Below, piece after piece: positions 57,038-64,000 of a stretch of DNA of 64,000 bases. The DNA lies in the IMG/VR virus record IMGVR_UViG_3300022723_000207, positions 1 through 64,000 of that record; one strand, given 5' to 3'. Positions within the stretch are counted from its first letter, which is position 1, and each line of letters begins with the position of its first letter. This stretch comes from a virus. A program made the position numbers and the translations under genes. The notes below the pieces were generated by a model that was given only the letters and a program-made list of their open reading frames with translations, did not search any database and had not been told where the DNA came from.

Positions 57038-59905
57038 ATGGCGACGTTTCTAAGTCCTGCAGTTTTTGTGAATGAAATCGACCTGAGCGCCCTCCCAGGC
57101 GGATCAAGCGGTATCATTCCTGCTTTTATTGGCACTGCTAATAAGGGTCCGGTAAATGAGCCTCAGGTCATTACTAATGCGCAACAGTTTGTAGATTCTT
57201 TTGGGAATCCTTTCCCAGAGAGTTTCTTGGGGTATGCTGTAATTGCATATCTTGAGGAAGGAAATGTCGCTTGGGTTAATAGGGTTGGTGTTGAATGTGA
57301 AGATGGCCAAGTAGAAGAATTAGATAGCATTTGCATAGATACTTCTGGAAATCAGGGTAAAGGTTGGGGTCGCATTCCAATCTACCAGAATATCGATTTT
57401 GGTAAAATCTGTAGTCGTGATATTGATGATGGTTTTAGTTTTCATGATCAGTCTATCACTTTTGTCGAGTTCAATGATGCGATTGTTAACGATGTAACTT
57501 TTGGTCCTACTGCTGCTACATTAACATTCACTGGTACTGATTACACTGCTCCTATCGATGATGAATTCTTAGTGATCATCACTACTGCCCCAACTACTGT
57601 TGGTAGCGTTATGGATGGTGCAGGATACTCTGTTATTCGCAGCTCAGATGGTCTTGAGGTTGATTCAGGGGCCATTGTCGAGAGTGGTACACCAGGCACC
57701 AGCGAAGACATTGCGTTGAGTGATGGTATAATCGTTCAAATTGTGGTGTCCGCAGGCACACTGGACGTTAATGATAGCTTCCGGTTTAGTGTGGAGCCTG
57801 ATAATCGTTCATTCTCATTCAATGTGACTGATAATGTGACTCGTTGTGGATTTAGAGATCCTAGTGATGTTGAAACTTTCAGTCTTACTGGCGATTATAC
57901 AGATGTTGAGGTTTTAGTAACTGATATCTTGGCTATCTCTGGGTTCTCGGCTGAGGATTATACTGTAGTAGTGGACGGCGATACTATCTGCTTTAGAACT
58001 GAGAATAATGGTGATGCGATTCAGCTAGTAGGATCTGAAGCTTTTGCATTAGAGATCGGTCAGAGCCTCTACGCCTTTGATATTCCTAGGTCTAATCTAG
58101 TAGGAATTCAGCCTGAACCTTTCGATATTACCTCTGATAATAGCACTGCTAAGTTTGAGGTTGAGTCTAATACTGGCAAGACACAGTTCACCGCGACTAT
58201 TCCAGTAGGGTTCGATATTCCAGCAGCTACAATTGCCTCGGCAATTAATGCTGCTGCGACTGTTTCTGGCGACACATTAGTTTGTTCTTATCCGCTGACG
58301 ATCCCAGGTGGTGATGTTGTTCTAGTGGTTGAAACCACGGTTGATCACCAACTAGATCAGCTCAAATTGTTAGCTAATGGTAGTAATATCTCTTCGGTAA
58401 GATTCGCTGAAGAGGTTGGGTTTATTTTCCCATATACTGAAAACTTTAGAGGTTTCTTCGATTCTCGCACTATTCTTCCTGAGGGCGGCGAGGTGACAGA
58501 AGAGACTCCCCTCTCCTGCGAGGAATTCTTGGATGGTGACTCCAGTCAAGAGGCTCAATGTACGTTAGATGCTGCGTACTATGCCAACATTGTTGGTTGG
58601 TTTGTGGCTACCTCTGCAGGCACTTGGGTTGACAGTTACACGCTTGATCTAGAGAGATTTGAGGGAGATGTCACAGAGCCTGGTAGGTTTACTCTTAAAC
58701 TTTATGATAATCAAGATGTGTTGATCTTCCGTCTGGATGATTTCAGTTTCAATCCGGGTAGTGATGCTTATATTGGAGATCAGATTAATCCTGGCACCAG
58801 TGGTGGTGGCGTTAATGGCAACGAATTCATTAATTGGATTAATCGTCCTGATTTCTTAGGTGGTGACGCCACCAGTGATGATTTTGAGGATCGTGAGCCA
58901 GCTTCCTTCTTCAATCGGGAGTTTGCTGGACAAGCCAATGGCATCCCGGCTGATCCTGCCTTTAGCAGTGAATTAGATCGTGCCATTATTGGTAATCCTG
59001 CGTTGCAGACTGGTCTGTTCAAATTCTCTGATCCAGAACGCTTTGATATTAGCCTATTGGCTGCCCCTGGCTTTAGCAGCGGGGCAGTGATTACAACGGG
59101 CATTTCAATTGCTACTCAGCGTGGTGATGTCCTTTATCTGGTGGATGCTCCATTCGGCTTGAATGCGCAGCAGGTTGTTGACTGGCATAATGGCCTTCTG
59201 TTCAATGACTTACAAGCCGCGCTTAATAGTAGCTATGGCGCTTTGTACTACCCATATGTGAAGATCAGTGATCAGTTTAATGGGGGCAATATCTTCACAC
59301 CTCCATCAGGCCATGTTGCTTCGGTATTCGCACGCACAGAGCGTGAGAATGAGCAATGGTTCGCACCAGCTGGTCTGCGTAGAGGTAAACTAAGTCAGGC
59401 TCTAGATCTTGAGATCGACGTAACTCGTGGTGAAAGAGATCTTCTCTACGGTCTGAATAATGCGGTCAATCCGCTTGTCAATTTCCCTCAGCGTGGCATT
59501 CATGTTTGGGGTCAGAGAACTTTACAGAGGCTGGATAGTGCGCTCGATCGCATCAATGTTCGTATGCTCTTATCCTTCATTAAGAAGGGCTTGGCTGGAC
59601 CTAATGGCCTGCTTAATGATTTCATCTTTGAACAGAACGATGAAATCACTCGTTCATCTGTCACGTCGGTCGTGTCCGGATTTATGGGTGATATTCAGGC
59701 AAGAAGGGGTGTTACTGGTTTCCGCGTGATTTGCGATGAGACTAATAATACTCCAGTGCGTATTGATAGGAATGAGCTTCATGTCGCTCTTCTTATTAAG
59801 CCGACTCGCGTTGCCGAATTTATCGTCTTAAACATTGCTGTGCTTCGCACTGATCAGAGCTTCTCTAGTGAAGAGGTTCTGGCTGCTGCTGGCGTGGTAG
59901 TCTAA
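57038..59905 (+). CDS. Tail sheath protein (gp18-like)
   Basis: 955 residues, ATG preceded by GGAG. The start (LSPAVFVNEIDLSALPGGSS, GIIPAFIGTANKGPVNEPQV) and end (FAPAGLRRGKLSQALDLEID-like phrasing, then VNPLVNFPQRGIHVWGQRTL and DRINVRMLLSFIKKG) are the classical sheath N- and C-terminal handshake domains. It is longer than T4 gp18 (659), the extra being two or more beta insertion domains between residues 130 and 650 that would project outward from the sheath. It forms the contractile sleeve. Confidence 0.95.
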   Translation: MATFLSPAVFVNEIDLSALPGGSSGIIPAFIGTANKGPVNEPQVITNAQQFVDSFGNPFPESFLGYAVIAYLEEGNVAWVNRVGVECEDGQVEELDSICIDTSGNQGKGWGRIPIYQNIDFGKICSRDIDDGFSFHDQSITFVEFNDAIVNDVTFGPTAATLTFTGTDYTAPIDDEFLVIITTAPTTVGSVMDGAGYSVIRSSDGLEVDSGAIVESGTPGTSEDIALSDGIIVQIVVSAGTLDVNDSFRFSVEPDNRSFSFNVTDNVTRCGFRDPSDVETFSLTGDYTDVEVLVTDILAISGFSAEDYTVVVDGDTICFRTENNGDAIQLVGSEAFALEIGQSLYAFDIPRSNLVGIQPEPFDITSDNSTAKFEVESNTGKTQFTATIPVGFDIPAATIASAINAAATVSGDTLVCSYPLTIPGGDVVLVVETTVDHQLDQLKLLANGSNISSVRFAEEVGFIFPYTENFRGFFDSRTILPEGGEVTEETPLSCEEFLDGDSSQEAQCTLDAAYYANIVGWFVATSAGTWVDSYTLDLERFEGDVTEPGRFTLKLYDNQDVLIFRLDDFSFNPGSDAYIGDQINPGTSGGGVNGNEFINWINRPDFLGGDATSDDFEDREPASFFNREFAGQANGIPADPAFSSELDRAIIGNPALQTGLFKFSDPERFDISLLAAPGFSSGAVITTGISIATQRGDVLYLVDAPFGLNAQQVVDWHNGLLFNDLQAALNSSYGALYYPYVKISDQFNGGNIFTPPSGHVASVFARTERENEQWFAPAGLRRGKLSQALDLEIDVTRGERDLLYGLNNAVNPLVNFPQRGIHVWGQRTLQRLDSALDRINVRMLLSFIKKGLAGPNGLLNDFIFEQNDEITRSSVTSVVSGFMGDIQARRGVTGFRVICDETNNTPVRIDRNELHVALLIKPTRVAEFIVLNIAVLRTDQSFSSEEVLAAAGVVV

Positions 59906-59915
59906 GGAGAAATAA

Positions 59916-60452
59916 ATGCCAGGATTCGCTATTCCTTATAGTGCTTCTCATGCTGGGCGGGATGCTCCGAATGCTCGTTCAGAGTCGAAAAGAAAGCATC
60001 GGTGGATTTTCACGGTTTTCTGGAATAACGACATCTCGTCACTCCAGAATAGTTCAGTTTATTTGCAGTCTGCTCAAAGGCCGCATGCAGTAACTGAAGA
60101 AGTCGTGATGCATCATGATGAAGAACAGGTGTATTTTGCTGGTAAGTATCATTGGGAGCCTCTTTCGTTGGTATTCTATGATGTTCAGGATCCAGTGAAT
60201 TCATCGCAGGCTATTTGGGATTGGTTTAATGCTGTTGTTGATGTCCCAAATGCCACTGTTGCATTGCCTTCAGATTACAAGAAACAGTGCAAACTTGATA
60301 TGACTGATGGCGCTGGTGGGTCGATCGAGTTATGGGAAATTGATAACTGTTGGCCAATCGATGTGAATTGGAATGATCTCGATTACACCAATACTGAAAT
60401 TCAGACTGTTGACGTTTCGATGAAGTTCGACAGAGCTAACAAGACTTCTTAG
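59916..60452 (+). CDS. Tail tube protein (gp19-like)
   Basis: 178 residues, AAGGAG upstream. WIFTVFWNNDISSLQNSSVY and VYLQSAQRPHAV, then YHWEPLSLVFYDVQDP and WDWFNAVVDV with IELWEIDNCWPIDVNWNDLD match the gp19-type tube fold. The order sheath then tube is that of T4-like tails. A strong hairpin follows, as expected for an abundant transcript. Confidence 0.9.
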   Translation: MPGFAIPYSASHAGRDAPNARSESKRKHRWIFTVFWNNDISSLQNSSVYLQSAQRPHAVTEEVVMHHDEEQVYFAGKYHWEPLSLVFYDVQDPVNSSQAIWDWFNAVVDVPNATVALPSDYKKQCKLDMTDGAGGSIELWEIDNCWPIDVNWNDLDYTNTEIQTVDVSMKFDRANKTS

Positions 60453-60462
60453 CATAGTGTTT

Positions 60463-60493
60463 CTGATCCCCTCGCTTTTAGTGAGGGGATCAG
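60463..60493 (+). terminator. Very stable hairpin after the tube gene
   Basis: CTGATCCCCTCGC (60463-60475) pairs with GTGAGGGGATCAG (60481-60493) around the loop TTTTA, a 13-bp stem with one G-U. No U-run follows. The gp26-like gene starts 34 bases later. Confidence 0.7.
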
Positions 60494-60515
60494 TGTATTC
60501 TGAAGTCTGTTGTTA

Positions 60516-60529
60516 GTAAATAGTGTATG
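60516..60529 (+). promoter_or_regulatory. GTAAATA..TATG start signal
   Basis: GTAAATAGTGTATG ends in the start codon of the gp26-like gene. It lies just after the hairpin that follows the tube gene, so it could restart transcription there. No Shine-Dalgarno site. Confidence 0.4.
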
Positions 60530-61522
60530 AGTAATGAGAACGAAGCCGAAAACGATGACATGGACCAGCTTCCAGATGCCGTCGTTAGAAATGCTGAGAG
60601 ACTACAGCAAGACAAGGAGGCTCAAGCTGAGTCCCTTGACCTGCTTGATGAACTTTTAGGTCATGTACAAAATAATTATATTCCTTGGGAGAAGGTCCAG
60701 CTTCCGAGTAAGGGGATCTATTACGGCGATCTTATGCCAGACGGTTGGCTTGAAGTCAAGCCGATGGGCGTGGATGTCGATAAGATGCTTACTAATCAAA
60801 GGCTGATTGCTAATGGTGAACTTTTAAATAAAGTGATTGAGGTTTGTACTCGTCTCCCAGATGGCTTTAGCATTCGTGATATGCTATCTGGTGATTTCAA
60901 CTTTTTGCTTTATTATCTTAGAGGCATCACTCACGGCCCTGATTATGAGTTTGTGGCGGATTGCCCTGCCTGTAAGACTAAGAATACTTTCACGTTTGAT
61001 CTTAGTGGTTTGAACGAAACTATTAACTGGGCTAATGAAGCATATCTAGAGGAACCCTTTGAGGTTGAGTTGCCTGTTCTTACTAAGTCGTTTGGTAAGA
61101 AAGTTTGCGCCCTTGTGCGGATGATCCGTGTAGACGACATTATGCGTATGGCTAGGCCAGGTGAAGATAAGGTCTTTGACCCTGTTCGTCGTGGTCGTGT
61201 TTCGGTTAGAAAGAAGAAAGATAAAACTATTATTCGTAACGATGGTCAAAACCTTGAACGGATTTACGAAGATAATATGAAATCGCAAATATTGGCTGTA
61301 ACGATTGATGGAGTAAGGTATGGAGATCGTGAAAAGTTGAATGCTATCATTGACCAGATGCATCAGAGGGATGCAGCAGAGATTAGAGATTTCTTGGATG
61401 ATGTTAGCCCAAGCATTGATACAACATTGGATGTAACTTGTGTCAATGACGAGTGCAAAAATGAATTTAGTGTAAACTTACCCTTTAACGAAAACTTTTT
61501 TCGCCCCAATAACCAGCATTGA
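60527..61522 (+). CDS. Baseplate hub/assembly protein, gp26-like
   Basis: 331 residues. After an acidic helical start, the core VQLPSKGIYYGDLMPDGWLE, DKMLTNQRLIANGELLNKVI, MLSGDFNFLLYYLRGITHGP and FVADCPACKTKNTFTFDLSG is the T4 gp26-type baseplate pattern with its first Cys pair (146, 149). A second Cys pair (VTCVNDECKNEF) comes near the end. It ends NENFFRPNNQH, whereas relatives go on into a further helical part; that part is present here in the +1 frame. Either an assembly chaperone or a hub component. Confidence 0.7.
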   Translation: MSNENEAENDDMDQLPDAVVRNAERLQQDKEAQAESLDLLDELLGHVQNNYIPWEKVQLPSKGIYYGDLMPDGWLEVKPMGVDVDKMLTNQRLIANGELLNKVIEVCTRLPDGFSIRDMLSGDFNFLLYYLRGITHGPDYEFVADCPACKTKNTFTFDLSGLNETINWANEAYLEEPFEVELPVLTKSFGKKVCALVRMIRVDDIMRMARPGEDKVFDPVRRGRVSVRKKKDKTIIRNDGQNLERIYEDNMKSQILAVTIDGVRYGDREKLNAIIDQMHQRDAAEIRDFLDDVSPSIDTTLDVTCVNDECKNEFSVNLPFNENFFRPNNQH

Positions 61523-61739
61523 CCTAGAGAAACAGTATTGGGGTATCTGGAATCAGATATTCTTACTTAAGGAGTATTGTGGTCTGAGTCTAGAAGAACA
61601 GCGGATGATGACTGCTGAGGAACGGGCTTGGTATTTATCTAGATATAATGAAGAAGTAAAGAAACGTAATGAAGATGAGAAGAGACATTCTCGTAATGCT
61701 CGTGCGCCCAGTGTATCAAGACCGAGCGTCAGAAGATAG
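61500..61739 (+). CDS. gp51-like small protein, probably joined to the gp26-like protein by +1 frameshifting
   Basis: An open frame, +1 relative to the gp26-like gene, runs from 61476 to TAG 61737-61739. It reads SIDLEKQYWGIWNQIFLLKE, then YCGLSLEEQRMMTAEERAWY and LSRYNEEVKKRNEDEKRHSR. The YWxIWxQIFxLxxYxG and ERxWYLxRxNEEVKKxNE phrases are the gp51-type tail of small baseplate chaperones. No ATG exists before the double ATG at 61605, which would give only 44 residues without the conserved first half. At TTT TTT C (61496-61502) a +1 slip from TTT to TTC joins the frames: NENFF then APITSIDLEKQY. An ATT at 61518 is a poor alternative start. Confidence 0.6.
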   Translation, partial: FAPITSIDLEKQYWGIWNQIFLLKEYCGLSLEEQRMMTAEERAWYLSRYNEEVKKRNEDEKRHSRNARAPSVSRPSVRR

Positions 61740-61756
61740 TAATGCAAATATAACCT

Positions 61757-62626
61757 ATGCCAACAAGAGAGCGTCTTAGTGGTGCTGTATGTGAAGATAT
61801 TGCTCTCAACGTACAGTTCTTAAATAGCGGTGTTCCAGCGGATCCATCTGCCATATGTTCAGTAAAGATTTATAAGTGTTCAGTTAGCCAAGAGAATTTG
61901 GTGACTGAGGTTGTGTTCCCAGAGCCAACTGATAATGATTTCGATTTATCTAATGAGTTTGTTTATGGAGGCATGCTCCAGCGGTGCAATGATACTTCCG
62001 ATCCTGCCCTTTGCGGTACTGATGTGGAGCCCCAGTTTACTCCTGGATGTTTTGTACTAAATCTTAATCTGTGTCCGGATGTGTTTGAGCCTGGTGTTTA
62101 TTTTGATGTGTGGAATTTTGTAGGTACTGCATGCGATCCTTGTGAAGGTACTGATGTTACTTCGGTCACAGATGCTAGCATTTGTGCTGATGAGACGCAA
62201 CTTCAGAGTCAATGTAATAAATTCTTCGTAAGTGATCGTGGTTGGTTTGTAGATGATGGCCTTAAGAATATTAGGTTAGGGTTCGAACCACTAGATAAAA
62301 GGTTCCAGCAGCCAGAGAAGCGGTATCTTGAAGTTGGCTTGACTCCGTTACCGCTATATGATTTTGATACAGATAAAATTCAAGCAATTTTGCCGTCGTT
62401 AAGTGCCACAATCACAATTCAGACGGCTTGTTTTGAGTTGTTGGTTGACGCAGAACCAATGAAAGTTGGGTTGAGGCAAGGGTCTTACCGCTCTAATCCA
62501 TATATTTTAAAATATCTTTTAGATACTAACAGATTTCTAAAGGGTACATATCGATATCGGGTAGACGTACAACTACCTGATGGTCAAACTAGATCGTCAC
62601 CTTATTTCACTCTGGCTATAAGATGA
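61757..62626 (+). CDS. Probable virion structural protein, 289 aa
   Basis: Beta-rich, with many Cys in the first 170 residues (FTPGCFVLNLNLCPDVFEPG, GTACDPCEGTDVTSVTDASI) and a second beta domain (RYLEVGLTPLPLYDFDTDKI, TACFELLVDAEPMKVGLRQG, ending SSPYFTLAIR). The Cys may form zinc sites or disulfides. No family recognised; its place after the baseplate genes and overlap with the next gene suggest a virion protein. Confidence 0.5.
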   Translation: MPTRERLSGAVCEDIALNVQFLNSGVPADPSAICSVKIYKCSVSQENLVTEVVFPEPTDNDFDLSNEFVYGGMLQRCNDTSDPALCGTDVEPQFTPGCFVLNLNLCPDVFEPGVYFDVWNFVGTACDPCEGTDVTSVTDASICADETQLQSQCNKFFVSDRGWFVDDGLKNIRLGFEPLDKRFQQPEKRYLEVGLTPLPLYDFDTDKIQAILPSLSATITIQTACFELLVDAEPMKVGLRQGSYRSNPYILKYLLDTNRFLKGTYRYRVDVQLPDGQTRSSPYFTLAIR

Positions 62627-63102
62627 AGATTTTAAATCAATCAGGGATTAGAAAAATCATAAAGTATCTAGGAGAAGACCGCTTCGCCTTGGCGAAACCC
62701 TATGGTCTTGATTGCTTACTAGGCAAAGTAACGCAAGAAGACAAAGAGAAATTATCGGAGATTGGTGTTACGCTTCATCCGTGTAGTAATGATGGCGTCT
62801 TATTTGAAGCGACATTATCTGAAGAAGCATCATTAGATAGCACTAAGGTAGAGCCAGAAGATCCAACCAGCTCAGAAGAGCCAAAACAGGTTGGTGATGG
62901 CATACCAGAGGGTGAAGTTAGAAAATTAGCTAACGCATTGATTCCTTATTTGGAAAGAAACTTTCCGACTAAGGAAGAACTTAATGATATTTTGAGTGCT
63001 CTGCAAGCTCAAGCGATTGATCCTGAGGAAATGATTGATGGTCTTAAAATGCAGATTAAAAGAATAAAGAAACAGTCTCGGGTTAATGATGAAGTTGGGT
63101 GA
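62623..63102 (+). CDS. Hypothetical protein with helical end, 159 aa
   Basis: ATGA overlap with the structural gene before. A small mixed start (IRKIIKYLGEDRFALAKPYG, then CLLGKVTQEDKEKLSEIGVT), an acidic linker and a helical, basic end (LERNFPTKEELNDILSALQA, KMQIKRIKKQS). No family recognised. Confidence 0.5.
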   Translation: MKILNQSGIRKIIKYLGEDRFALAKPYGLDCLLGKVTQEDKEKLSEIGVTLHPCSNDGVLFEATLSEEASLDSTKVEPEDPTSSEEPKQVGDGIPEGEVRKLANALIPYLERNFPTKEELNDILSALQAQAIDPEEMIDGLKMQIKRIKKQSRVNDEVG

Positions 63103-63364
63103 TCTTAATCAGAATAATATCGATTTAGGCCACAGTAGAACTGTGGAAGGTGACTCTTTTGAATTCGCTGTTCCCATGAATATGCGCCAGATTGATAAAG
63201 CTAATATCGATGACGACGAGGATGAAATTGATTATTCAGATGATTTTGATGATGATATCGATCATGATAAATTAATTAATTTGTTACATGTTGCAAAATC
63301 TTGGGCACCTAAGAGGGATCTTCCAGATATGCGGAAGGTTCCCAATACGGCAAACGTAATGTAA
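63086..63364 (+). CDS. Small acidic protein, 92 aa
   Basis: Double ATG inside the end of the gene before. Very acidic middle (IDDDEDEIDYSDDFDDDIDH) and a basic end (SWAPKRDLPDMRKVPNTANV). The acidic chain just before a sigma-like gene recalls small late regulators in layout only. No family recognised. Confidence 0.5.
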   Translation: MMKLGDLNQNNIDLGHSRTVEGDSFEFAVPMNMRQIDKANIDDDEDEIDYSDDFDDDIDHDKLINLLHVAKSWAPKRDLPDMRKVPNTANVM

Positions 63365-63376
63365 TTGGAGGCATCC

Positions 63377-64000
63377 ATGTTTGGATTCGATGACAAAATG
63401 ACTAGTCTGTTTTCTGTTAACGATGAGATTATCGTTGAACAGGATGATGATCAGAGGGATTGGACTAATATCCCAAATCCAAAGCCTGGAAAGACTCTTG
63501 ATGATCTAAAGGGTGTCAAGTTGCCTTTAGAGAGTGGTTGGACTGAAGAAGAATTAGTGTCTGCACTTAAGCCCACTTTAATCGCTGCTGCTCGCAAGTA
63601 TGATACTCCTAACTTTAGTCAGGATGAAGCTTTAATGGCGGCTATGGAAGGCATTTTTGACGCGATTAGGACTGATAAAGGAATTGCACCGTTTACAACG
63701 CACGTGTTTCCAGCTATTAAGAGTAAGACCATGCGTGCGGCAGCTGGTACGCGTGATTTTCCAACGTCCAATGTGTCTGGAGTTAAACCTCACGAAGGCG
63801 GTAAGACAGATTTCTTAAAAGGATCCAAAGCGACCGTTAGCGCAGATACGCCGGTAGATGATGAATCGGGCGGCGGATCTCATGTAGCCAGAATGTCTAG
63901 CGATGCTGACTCTGGTGAAAGAGCTGCTCAAGAACAGATGAATACAGTTAAATTGTTGAATAATTTGTTCTCTTCTGAGGAAGTTGGTCTTAATAAGCAA
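63377..64000 (+). CDS. Sigma-like transcription factor (3' end outside window)
   Basis: ATG 63377 follows GGAGG and the frame is open for 208 codons to the edge. Residues 65-115 read LIAAARKYDTPNFSQDEALM, AAMEGIFDAIRTDKGIAPFT and THVFPAIKSKTMRAAAG, the pattern of sigma region 2 (ARKY, an acidic helix that ends in AI and a G-x-x-F-x-T-x-V-x-x-x-I-K-x-x-x-R helix). An acidic, Ser-rich linker follows, and a further helix begins at the edge. As a late sigma (gp55-type role) it could read the TAAATA-type signals seen across the window. Confidence 0.6.
   Translation, partial: MFGFDDKMTSLFSVNDEIIVEQDDDQRDWTNIPNPKPGKTLDDLKGVKLPLESGWTEEELVSALKPTLIAAARKYDTPNFSQDEALMAAMEGIFDAIRTDKGIAPFTTHVFPAIKSKTMRAAAGTRDFPTSNVSGVKPHEGGKTDFLKGSKATVSADTPVDDESGGGSHVARMSSDADSGERAAQEQMNTVKLLNNLFSSEEVGLNKQ

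Noticed and set aside
61490-61510. A -1 slippery site for the gp26-like gene
   Set aside because: The -1 frame meets a stop at once (TCG CCC CAA TAA) and the conserved extension is in the +1 frame.

Overview
The window is 64 kb of a large tailed bacteriophage with a contractile (T4-like) tail. The evidence is a run of virion genes whose proteins match T4 gp5-, gp25-, gp6-, gp13-, gp14-, gp15-, gp18-, gp19- and gp26-type proteins in content and largely in order. They sit next to a phage replication and recombination set: RecA, DnaB-type helicase, a short family A DNA polymerase, a gp32-type single-strand DNA-binding protein, a 5'-3' exonuclease, a resolvase-like nuclease, a DnaG-type primase and the start of a sigma-like factor. 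The sequence is moderately AT-rich and genes are tightly packed, often overlapping by 1-20 bases. No tRNA gene, integrase or CRISPR array was seen. The host cannot be named from this window.

Layout. (1) 1-3.9 kb: the 3' part of a giant, almost pure Ser/Thr mucin-like protein. (2) 3.9-9.1 kb, minus strand: three glycosyltransferase-like genes, a methyltransferase and a UDP-glucuronate decarboxylase (UDP-xylose synthase) homologue. (3) 9.2-17.2 kb: two zinc-ribbon proteins, then minus-strand virion or fibre genes (repeated beta domains plus a LamG-like end; a beta-helix protein with a DUF2793-like head). (4) 17.2-20.0 kb, minus strand: an Xre-type regulator, a DUF1016-like protein, and two related small proteins separated by a LAGLIDADG homing endonuclease. 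(5) 20.04-20.55 kb: a 500-base non-coding block that folds into nested long-range helices, a strong candidate for a large structured RNA. (6) 20.6-24.4 kb: small proteins, an actin-like ATPase, a histone H1-like protein and a trypsin-like protease. (7) 24.4-28.5 kb: a kinase-like/methyltransferase fusion, an FkbM methyltransferase, a glycosyltransferase and a sulfotransferase. (8) 28.5-46.5 kb: replication and recombination, interrupted by a glycosyltransferase that carries an intein, a Vsr-like homing endonuclease, and a second glycosyltransferase-like gene with a 17-T tract that breaks its frame. (9) 46.6-63.1 kb: tail and neck module, with another Vsr-like homing endonuclease inside it. (10) 63.4 kb to the edge: a sigma-like factor.

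How it fits together. The glycan genes (six glycosyltransferase-like genes, a sugar-nucleotide decarboxylase, three methyltransferases, a sulfotransferase) surround very Ser/Thr-rich virion-type proteins. The simplest reading is a phage-encoded pathway that decorates a mucin-like surface fibre with a methylated, possibly sulfated and xylose-containing glycan; this is inference. Four homing elements (one intein, three free-standing) lie in or beside these genes. Regulation visible in the sequence includes repeat heptamers and a hairpin in front of the SSB gene, two mutually exclusive hairpins in front of the 9.2 kb gene, three very stable hairpins without a U-run after probably abundant products (histone-like, SSB, tail tube), a recurrent GTAAATA..TATG start signal, and a probable +1 frameshift after the gp26-like gene.
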